Shown in pieces: positions 18,901 through 24,727 of a stretch of DNA of 24,727 nt. The stretch comes from Saccoglossus kowalevskii (lineage: Eukaryota > Hemichordata > Enteropneusta > Harrimaniidae). The DNA is taken from the NCBI RefSeq assembly GCF_000003605.2, contig NW_003151757.1, positions 348,940 through 373,666 of the forward strand. The letters are read 5' to 3'. The notes beneath the pieces are model-generated. The model worked only from the letters and a program-made list of their open reading frames with translations. It was not told where the DNA came from and searched no databases. How positions within the stretch are numbered: the stretch's first letter is position 1; each line of letters opens with the position of its first letter. Made by a program: the position numbers and the translations under genes.

Positions 18901-21900
18901 TCCAATCAAATTGCCCATATCATCTACATGTGCACAAAATGCTTCAACCCCATTTGTAAGATGTTGTGCGACTGGCTACTAAAGGATACATCTCTGTTTG
19001 ACATTGGAAATGGAAAGTTCACTTGCCAGTAGACGCCATTTTTATCTCCTTCATTAATCTCGCGCAATTCTGAAAGTAAGCAAAATTAGAGTACCATATT
19101 TGTTGTACTAGTAGCACATCAATATGAAGCTTAATTTCACATTTACATAATTATATGCACTACTAATAGAGCAAATACAAATTTGATTTGAAAAGCAAAA
19201 TCAGCTTAGAGGTCCAGGATGGTGACTGTAACTTATCTAGCTTTAAGCTTAAATGCAGTCAAAACTGTCTCAAACAAAATGATGGAAATTTTAGGGGGTT
19301 TTAGAGATAAAAAAAATATATATACATGTGGACAGGCACATTAGAGTAAAACCTGTTTTCGTCCGTGCCTTTATATAAAGACTACCTGTCTATAGTGACT
19401 ACTTTTAAGCAGTTCTAAGGTATAAGGCATGCGATACCTGTGTATAAGGACTACCTGCCTATAGTGACCACCTTTAAGCAGTTCTAAGGTATAATGCATG
19501 AACTACCTGTGTATGACGACCACCTGCCTATAGTGACCACTTTTAGGCAGTTCTAAGGTATAATGCATGAGTTACCTGTGTATAAAGACCACCTGTCTAT
19601 AGTGACTACTTTTAAGCAGTTCTAAGGTATAAGGCATGCGATACCTGTGTATAAAGACTACCTGCCTATAGTGAACACTTTTAAGCAGTTCTAAGGTATA
19701 ATGCATGAGATACCTGTGTATAAAGACCACCTGCCTATAGTGACCACCTTTAAGCAGTTCTAAGGTATAATGCATGAACTACCTGTGTATGACGACCACC
19801 TGCCTATAGTGACCACTTTTAGGCAGTTCTAAGGTATAATGCATGAGTTACCTGTGTATAAAGACCACCTGCCTATAGTGACCACTTTTAAGCAGTTCTA
19901 AGGTATAATGCATGAGATACCTGTGTATAAAGACTACCTGCCTATAGTGAACACTTTTAAGCAGTTCTAAGCTATAATGGACGAGATACCTGTGTATAAA
20001 GACCACCTGCCTATAGTGACCACTTTTAAGCAGTTCTATGGTATAATGCATGAGATACCTGTGTATAAAAACCACCTGCCTATAGTGACCACCTGTCTAA
20101 TATGTGATTACTCTTTCAGCAATATTTTTGCAGATTTGTCTTTGTTCAGAGACCAAAATAATAAATAGCATTCTGTTTGATCTCAAATTCAACTCAAATA
20201 AGTGTTTTTGCCGTACCGTCTCACTGTCTTTTAGAAAAATATTACAGTTGGTAATGGTAATATAAAGATCACCTGTCTATGAAGACAATTTTAATAAAGT
20301 CCCTTGGAAGGTTGCTATACACAGGTTTCACTGTACCTTGGGAGGTTGCTATACACAGGTTTCACTGTACCTTGAGAGGTTGCTATACACAAGTTTAACT
20401 GCACCTTGGAAGGTTGCTATACGCAGGTTTCACTTTACCTTGGGAGGTCGCTATACACAGGTTTCACTGTACCTTGGGAGGTTGCTATACACACGTTTCA
20501 CTGTACCTTGGGTGGTTGCTATACACACGTTTCACTTTACCTTGGGAGGTCGCTATACAAAGGTTTGAATGTACCTTAGGTGGTCGCTATACACAGGTTT
20601 GAATGTTCCTTAGGTGGTCACTATACACAGGTCTCACTGTACATTTGGTGGACGCTATACACAGGTTTCATTACTTTACATGGTCACTATACACAGATTT
20701 GACTAGCTTAGGTGGTCACTAAGCACAGGTTCGACTGTACTTTAGGTGGTCATTATACACAGGTTTGACCTGTATCTTGGGTGATCACTATACACAGATT
20801 TAACTACCTTGGTGGTCACTATACACAGGTTTGAACTGACCTTTCACATATCCATCCCATTCTTTCCTGTATTCTAAATCTACGTACACTTGTCTACACG
20901 TCTCTGGTGACACTCCTTTTAATAAACCAAATATCTTGTATTCATAGAGCCCAGATTCCTGTAAGGGCAGATAAATAAGGGCACACAACCCACATGATAA
21001 GGTAAATGAGGTCTCAGTAAAAAAAGCAGGTGGTAAGCTAGCGCAGTTTGAACTGAATTCAAATTTTGCACTACTGTTGCTGCACATACATGCAATGCAT
21101 TATGGGAGATAACTTCAAATTTTGCACTACTGAGCATGTTACTGCACATACATGCAATGCATTATGGGAGATAACTTCAAATTTTGCACTACTGAGCATG
21201 TTACTGCACATACATGCAATGCATTATGGGAGATAACTTACAGTTTTCTATTACTGTAAAGCACTTTATTTTCACTTGGAATTTATTTTCGCTGTAAAAA
21301 TGCTTCGGTGAAAATAAAATCCACCCAATACATCTTTTTCCTATATTTTACATGCAACTGATCAAAAATCAGTGAAAATAAATTTCATATAAAACAAGTC
21401 TTTTCAGAAAAACTTAATTTCAGGTAAAATAAAGTATTTTACAGTAATAGAAAACTATATCATACTGAATATCATATACTTTATTCAATATAAAATGTAT
21501 ATATATAGTGTCTCGGTCAATATTTTCCTCATCGAGGCATTATACCTGAATAATGACCTCTATTTGTTCATTATTACATGCATACATATTTCCATAGTGT
21601 GATATAATACAAGACAAATCAATAATGCATGTCATTATATCAGTATAGCAAACTGTGTAATAGACAATTTTCCGTTCTTTGTTAACGTACTACAGGACAA
21701 ACAAAATTCATAGCATCGTAGTGGCGACAAACGACGCATGGGATTCGACAAACCCGAATGTATTTTGGGGATATTTCCATGCTTAATAATGTTCTGTATA
21801 CATTTGACGATGGTAAATTTCGATGAAGTAAGGGTATTCAATCGCAATATTCCCCTGTCAAAGATCGGCCTTTGATGTGAGGTACGAATTAAAGAAATTC

Positions 21901-23827
21901 CAGTTCAAAATCAAATGATCTTTGCGGCAGACATTCGGTGCACGTCTTTCACGCAACTCGTGAGATCTCGCAGTTGAACGGGGAATCACCTATTTTTACA
22001 CTAACACTTTTTATGCTAATATTTGTAAATATTTGCCTCTTGCAATATTAATTTATTCAATTAACATCCAAGGGATCGCATCATGTGATATTGAATGCAC
22101 AAGTAACAGACAAGTAAAAACAAAAAACAGTACAAATATTTTTTTTATTTTATGTTAAATGTTCTTTAAAGCGGGAGAGTCGTCACCTGCGCATGCGTGA
22201 GATGGCCATAGCTTGTCATTGTTTACAAACAAGTGTCTCCCCATTAGCCTTTGCGTTTTCAGCGTGTGTTGTTATAAATTCCCACACGTGTGCAGGTGAC
22301 GACCCTCCCGCTTTAAGGTACTGTGAAATAATTTATTTTAGCTGGAATTAATTTTCGCTGAAAAACACATTTTAGGTGATTTGTATGTAATTTATTTTCA
22401 CTTTATTTTTGGCAAGTTGAATGTAAAATATAGTAAAAAAGGTATATTCACTGGATTTTATTTTCACTGAATCATCCCTTCAGAGAAGATAGCAAAAATT
22501 AATTCCAAGCAAAAATAAATATTTTACAGTGTACTCATTAAATTATAAATGCAAATTAACAGAATTTATTCATTTTCCATTAAACTGTACTTCTGGGCAT
22601 TATAAGGATATTGGCTTAAAAATGTTATGAGTTCGCCAGCTAATTTTTGAAGAAATTATGGTTGTATTTTAGTGATTAGTAGCAATTTTGGCAGTATTAT
22701 AGTGCCTTTAACACATATTCCTATGGCAGAGATATTATGCCATACTAGTATCTTAAATTGTAGACTGGTGACATAGGCTGAAAAAAATCATATATTGTGA
22801 ATGATGGGTTAATTTTTGTTGTCCTAATTTATTTCAAAAATCTGGATTTTAAAAAGTGTCAAAAATTAAACTAGCAATTTTTGTTAAATATTTGAAACAC
22901 AAAAAATTGCTATTTCATTGTGCCATGAGACACTTATTTCATGATTTTACATAATAAACCAATGAATATGGTCATCGGATTTAGGACCAAATTATAAGCT
23001 ACAGTAGTTTCTACCTTAAGCTCTGAGCCCCATCCCTAACCTGTAACCTAACCCTAACATTCCACCACCCCCCTCCACAATGTGATTTTATATGCCCCTA
23101 TAAATAACTGAATAGGAACACGTTGAAATGAAGTGTGGAGGGACTGTCACTGGGTGTATATGATAGAGGGAAGTTGTGCAACCAACTTTGCCAAGTTCGC
23201 AGTTTTTCGCTGATAAAAAAATAATTAAGGCAAAAACTAACCGTTTTTCAGCATTTTTGTAACAAAGCTAGACATTATTCTCTATCAATAATCCGCCCAA
23301 AACCAGAACATTTCTACTAAATCTTGTGTTTTTTCGACGTTTTTTGAAAAACCTGCGGTTAGGCTGCGAAAGTAGTTCCATGCTCTATCATATACACCCA
23401 GCGACACCCATGCCAGCTGACTGTGTGGTGGGGTGGAGTTAGGAGAGGGTCCTGGAACTTTTACCTCTTCGGGTTGTCAAAACATGTCTCAGTATTGAGA
23501 GATTGTGAATTCTCTACATTTGGAGCCTTGTTACCAATTATCTCGTCCGCACCTTCCTGTTGGGTGAGTTTGTTCGACTGTGTGTATCAGTCGGCTGCGA
23601 ATGTCTGCCGGCCTTTATAGCCAAGTCTGACCGTGGCGGGTGGTGGTCACAACAAATTGGACCCAAGTGATTGTTTATTTAAAAAAAAATCAATGATTAT
23701 AACCACAAACCTCTCGATATTTCCTGTATATTTTGACGTCGTGCGATTCCGTGAAAAATTCATATTCGTCAATAATCGGACTCTTCAACTCGTTGCATGC
23801 TTCTAGAAATCTGTCTTCCGAAAACAT
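12840..23827 (-). CDS. PCTP: Phosphatidylcholine transfer protein (PCTP/STARD2-like), complete six-exon gene
   Basis: Coding join on the - strand: 23827-23711, 20958-20841, 19069-18990, 17944-17773, 14152-14085, 12920-12840; 636 bp, 211 residues plus TAA. All five introns are GT-AG and the phases agree (0, 1, 0, 1, 0). The whole protein is one START domain, a soluble pocket that carries one phospholipid between membranes. Diagnostic blocks in order: FSEDRFLEACNEL near the start, GLYEYKIFG, YRKEWD, VYWQVNFPFPMSNRD, SGVIRV, SLALESDG, MIPTWLINWGAK and GVPKFL. Relative to human PCTP the phosphate-contacting Arg (human 78) is R70. The choline-cage residues are W93 and Y106 (human W101 and Y114), with Phe147 in place of human Tyr155 (numbering of known residues from memory). 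ATG 23827 is the first usable start; the frame stays open upstream but has no ATG. STARD7 or STARD10 would be longer; length and C-terminus favour PCTP. Confidence 0.94.
12921..13420 (-). other. PCTP intron 5, unannotated part
   Basis: Contains a poly-T run at 13111-13132. No other structure recognised. Confidence 0.45.
13421..13571. repeat. Minisatellite in PCTP intron 5, four units of about 40 bp
   Basis: CTACAGACTCCCTAGCATCA, preceded by accaaaaa, recurs three times and a fourth time shortened. The open frame on + is a repeat artefact. Confidence 0.88.
13765..13850 (+). repeat. Dispersed repeat C copy 3 (weak)
   Basis: tttgctgattcacctggtta, then gtgttct and attgaacatttac, parallels 7936-8010 with many changes. 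Confidence 0.45.
14085..14152 (-). CDS. PCTP: PCTP exon 5
   Basis: 68 bp, acceptor gttttacag, donor AAG|gtaata. It encodes AFMYYYDNPKGMIPTWL then INWGAK, matching human VFMYYFDNPGGQIPSWLINWAAK. This is the strand leading into the C-terminal START helix. Confidence 0.93.
14395..14606. mobile_element. MITE family A copy in PCTP intron 4 (212 bp)
   Basis: TACTGTAAAATACTTTAT ... aaagtattttacagta, reverse orientation. Open frames over it are not genes. Confidence 0.87.
14652..15210. mobile_element. Foldback element of about 560 bp in PCTP intron 4
   Basis: Left arm 14652-14768 (CAGAATTTGATACGTCGAAA, TCTCTGATTGGTC, GCCAATCAG) and right arm 15090-15210 are imperfect reverse complements. The centre (about 320 bp) carries no ORF. 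No terminal target duplication could be fixed. Confidence 0.65.
15381..15479 (+). repeat. Direct repeat F, copy 2
   Basis: Nearly identical to 11281-11379. Here it continues directly into repeat G rather than a MITE. Confidence 0.9.
15480..15541 (+). repeat. Repeat G, + copy
   Basis: gtgtgtgtgtatatattttt aggggcttaggggg... to agtgggttaa, inverse of 12098-12160. Confidence 0.85.
15585..15945 (+). repeat. Direct repeat H, two copies about 300 bp apart
   Basis: ACTGAATTCAATCGTAATTT followed by acagacaaaatg and acatt.cttacaa occurs near 15594-15652 and 15887-15946. It is in PCTP intron 4. Confidence 0.8.
15788..15858 (-). repeat. Duplicate of the PCTP exon 4 donor region (decoy donor)
   Basis: agtacaactt, gaactgctc, tataaaactatttt and tcttacctttt occur in the same order at 17711-17778, where the last block is the true exon 4 donor. 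The duplicate keeps AAAAG|gtaaga on the - strand. Confidence 0.75.
16009..16062 (+). repeat. GT/G microsatellite
   Basis: (tg)n, then about 12 G, then (tg)n again. Length is likely variable and error-prone. Confidence 0.9.
16063..17235 (+). repeat. Satellite-like array, about eight diverged 130-150-bp units
   Basis: Each unit carries cactgatatctcaag, catttcaatgaaacttggta, catagatgctct and cctaatttgcataat in that order. It lies in PCTP intron 4 and starts right after a gtccgtctg motif. Confidence 0.88.
17334..17672. mobile_element. MITE with TACTGTAAAA ends (about 339 bp), distinct from family A
   Basis: The left end TACTGTAAAACTTGTTGA... with aagcgacatgc is inverted against the right end, aaaaagacatgcccgc... 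to aatgttttacagta. The interior has no ORF. Confidence 0.65.
17773..17944 (-). CDS. PCTP: PCTP exon 4
   Basis: 172 bp, acceptor attgacag, donor AAAG|gtaaga. It encodes YVFMRECREFDIDTRKI, then VVLGQSQLFASEPELSG, then VIRVDDFCQSLALESDG. Tyr106 keeps the aromatic-cage position of human Tyr114 and Gln149 that of Gln157; Phe147 replaces Tyr155. The donor and adjoining intron have a diverged duplicate at 15788-15858. Confidence 0.93.
18088..18283. mobile_element. MITE family A copy in PCTP intron 3
   Basis: The left terminal CTGTA box is lost. The right end aaataaagtattccacagt is intact; forward orientation. Confidence 0.82.
18284..18989 (-). other. PCTP intron 3 remainder, no gene supported
   Basis: Overlapping short frames on both strands (18312-18905) lack homology or splice context and cancel one another. 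Nothing else seen. Confidence 0.5.
18990..19069 (-). CDS. PCTP: PCTP exon 3 (short exon)
   Basis: 80 bp between acceptor ctttcag and donor GAT|gtatcc. It encodes ELREINEGDKNGVYWQ then VNFPFPMSNRD, matching human VVYWEVKYPFPMSNRD. W93 is the likely equivalent of the human aromatic-cage Trp101. The donor gtatcc is weaker than consensus, but frame and homology fix it. Confidence 0.92.
19351..20098. repeat. Minisatellite, ten to eleven 69-bp units, PCTP intron 2
   Basis: The anchor cagttctaaggtata recurs every 69 bp from 19410 to 20031. The unit reads acctgtgtataaagaccacc then tgcctatagtgaccactttt. Variant units (tatgacgacc, ggcatgcgat) recur at 3 or 4 unit distances. The 23-residue periodic - strand frames are artefacts of a period divisible by three. 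Confidence 0.95.
20301..20838. repeat. Minisatellite, about sixteen 34-bp units, PCTP intron 2
   Basis: Unit about ccttgggaggttgctatac + acaggtttcactgta. Units near exon 2 are more diverged (ggtggtcactatacacaggt). On the - strand this reads acctgtgtatagtgaccacc, the core of the 69-bp array in inverse orientation. It ends at the exon 2 donor. Confidence 0.93.
20841..20958 (-). CDS. PCTP: PCTP exon 2
   Basis: Acceptor ccttacag, donor AAAG|gtcagt; 118 bp. It encodes ESGLYEYKIFGLLKG... through VYVDLEYRKEWDGYVK. It carries the Tyr and Arg equivalent to human Tyr72 and Arg78, and the Asp equivalent to Asp82. The donor directly abuts a 34-bp minisatellite in intron 2. Confidence 0.93.
21050..21238. 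repeat. Minisatellite, three 62-bp units, PCTP intron 1
   Basis: gcacatacatgcaatgcatt followed by atgggagataactt and caaattttgcactact repeats three times, almost identical. Confidence 0.92.
21252..21446. mobile_element. MITE family A copy in PCTP intron 1
   Basis: TACTGTAAAGCACTTTAT ... aaagtattttacagta, reverse orientation. Confidence 0.86.
21447..22165 (-). other. PCTP intron 1 stretch with repeat I and an unexplained GC-richer patch
   Basis: 21653-21737 is a copy of repeat I (see 24595-24691). 21840-21990 is richer in GC than its surroundings but has no open frame or splice context I can support. An imperfect palindrome around ATTACATGCAT lies at 21570-21640. Confidence 0.45.
21653..21737 (+). 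repeat. Repeat I copy 1
   Basis: gtgtaatagacaattttccg, caggacaaacaaa and tcatagcatcgtagtg match 24595-24691 in order. Confidence 0.75.
22170..22312. mobile_element. TTAA-flanked MITE, copy 2 (143 bp)
   Basis: TTAA at 22166-22169 and 22313-22316. Ends AGCGGGAGAGTCGTCACC and ggtgacgaccctcccgct. Inverse orientation to 9453-9609 by the interior tgtttacaaacaagt. Confidence 0.88.
22319..22532. mobile_element. MITE family A copy in PCTP intron 1 (about 214 bp)
   Basis: TACTGTGAAATAATTTAT ... aaataaatattttacagtgta, forward orientation. It starts two bases after the TTAA of the preceding element. Confidence 0.86.
22533..23145 (-). other. PCTP intron 1 stretch, inverted repeat J left copy
   Basis: 22747-22803 is repeat J (inverse at 24422-24483). 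A short taacctaaccctaac at 23046-23060 is not a telomere array. No gene seen. Confidence 0.45.
23146..23409. mobile_element. MITE of about 264 bp in PCTP intron 1
   Basis: The left end GTCACTGGGTGTATATGA plus tagag is the near inverse of the right end ctctatcatatacacccagc plus gac. The interior has no ORF. The target duplication is unclear. Confidence 0.75.
23711..23827 (-). CDS. PCTP: PCTP exon 1 (start codon)
   Basis: ATG at 23827-23825, 39 codons, donor GAG|gtttgt. It encodes MFSEDRFLEACNELKS... to ...VKIYRKYRE, aligned with human SFSEEQFWEACAEL and ISIYRLLDKK. The frame stays open further 5' to about 23908 without another ATG; that part may be 5' UTR. Confidence 0.88.
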
Positions 23828-24480
23828 ATTCAGGCGAGAAAATGGGACGTTTCGTTGTGAACAGCGACGCCCGGTGTTTGAGTCAATGAAATTCCTACTC
23901 GTGGTCAAAGGTCAAATGCGCCGACCACCTAACTTACTCAACAGGCGCATCCAATCAAACTTGGCCATTTGTTTAACATAAAATACACGCTTACCTAGGC
24001 TGATCCCACGAGGTCACGCATAAACAAAAAAATAAGCCTAGACTTAATTTAAAATAACATCAGAAAAGCAGTTTACATATTTTACAAGTAGTTTGTAACA
24101 TATTTACCGAACGTCACATCACAGTCCATTCAAGTTTGGGAAAGTAATATGAATGGGCACGCGTATAGTATGTAGTTAGTACAAAAACGAATATTATAAG
24201 TAGAAAATTGTACATAAATCACGTGGCAATATTCGGTTTATTATTACATCCATGAAGCTGCAGTTGCATGGTAACATGACATTTTTTGTGTGTTGCAGTA
24301 CCGTATTTTGAGAAAATTGGTCTAGAAATATTGTTTTCTCCAAAATCGCTATTTATAGAACAATTCTAAACACGATTTTAAAAAATGATTTTTTTTTTTT
24401 TTTAAATAATTCATAAGGCAATCAGTCACGATATATATTTTTTTACCAGTCTATGTCACCAGCCTACAATTTGAGATATT
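23828..24480 (-). promoter_or_regulatory. Upstream region of PCTP (putative 5' UTR and promoter)
   Basis: Region 5' of the ATG on the - strand. Open frame without ATG up to about 23908, then AT-rich DNA. A CACGTG E-box core occurs at about 24221. No clear TATA box near a defined start; the transcription start cannot be placed. Repeat J (24422-24483) bounds it. Confidence 0.35.
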
Positions 24481-24594
24481 ACTCTTTATGAACCGGATAT
24501 GCGTCCTCGCAAGCTCGGGCGCTCCTGGCGCACGACCCTGTAATGATAGCGACTTCACGTTCGCACGTAAAAGTTTTTACCATATATCTGATAG

Positions 24595-24691
24595 GTGTAA
24601 TAGACCATTTTCCGTTCACTGCGAGAATCACGCGTTATGCGTGAAATCGAACGTAAAAACAGGACAAACAAAGGTCATAGCGTCGTAGTGC
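24595..24691 (+). repeat. Repeat I copy 2, at window end
   Basis: Matches 21653-21737 with an extra CG-rich insert that itself contains an inverted acgcgttatgcgtg. The flank 24500-24594 is CG-rich and may be part of the same element. The open frame here is not called. Confidence 0.7.
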
Positions 24692-24727
24692 GTTGTGTCG
24701 TCACCGGAAGCGCTGTCCCAGCACAAA

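Noticed and set aside
18312-18905. Four overlapping short frames in PCTP intron 3
   Set aside because: Both strands open at once, no family resemblance, no splice logic.
19572-20075. Repetitive - strand frames (HYRQVVFIHRY repeats)
   Set aside because: A 69-bp minisatellite with period divisible by three; not a gene.
20338-20602. Two overlapping + frames rich in GGCYTQVS/LYLG
   Set aside because: 34-bp array read in several phases; intronic to PCTP and not conserved as protein.
21840-21990. GC-richer patch as a possible extra exon or conserved element
   Set aside because: No open frame with splice sites, and PCTP is already complete without it.
23046-23060. Telomere-like taacctaaccctaac
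   Set aside because: Only about two units; too short to be an interstitial telomere array.
24488-24688. 66-codon + frame at the window end
   Set aside because: Overlaps repeat I, shows no family resemblance, and the CG-rich content belongs to a repeat.

Overview
The window is animal (metazoan) nuclear DNA: AT-rich, with spliced genes and GT-AG introns full of short palindromic mobile elements (MITEs) and minisatellites. The two recognisable genes are animal genes. The repeat style suggests a marine invertebrate, perhaps a deuterostome such as an echinoderm, hemichordate or amphioxus. That placement is inference from repeat style; the two proteins do not fix the phylum.

Two genes lie tail to tail. 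On the + strand, 578-4399 holds the last four coding exons of an SH3BP5-family gene (SH3 domain-binding protein 5, a coiled-coil exchange factor for Rab11). Its first exons lie upstream of the window. On the - strand, 23827 down to 12840 holds a complete six-exon gene for a phosphatidylcholine transfer protein (PCTP/STARD2-like, START domain). I reconstructed it exon by exon: all five junctions keep frame, and the product is 211 residues, close to the 214 of human PCTP. The genes share no obvious pathway; one acts in Rab11 membrane traffic and the other in lipid transfer, and the arrangement looks like ordinary convergent neighbours.

The 8.4 kb between the two stop codons (4400-12839) and all introns are repeat-rich. 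I recognise: (a) MITE family A, about 12 full or partial copies in both orientations, ends TACTGTAGAATAC/GTATTCTACAGTA; (b) MITE family B, two full 211-bp copies; (c) a TTAA-flanked family with conserved GTCGTCACCTG ends, two full copies and one broken by an assembly gap; (d) a single 454-bp element with near-perfect terminal repeats and a TAA target duplication, Harbinger-like; (e) further foldback elements at 14652-15210, 17334-17672 and 23146-23409; (f) minisatellites with periods of about 35, 42, 62, 69 and 34 bp, and satellite-like blocks of about 156 bp and about 140-150 bp; (g) several old segmental duplications. The 366-base run of N (10807-11172) is flanked by inverted arms, so the gap probably reflects a hairpin.

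I found no tRNA, rRNA, CRISPR, operon or transposase-coding ORF. Most of the small open frames are non-coding. I see no clear new molecular system; the best leads are repeat structures and their contact with splice sites.
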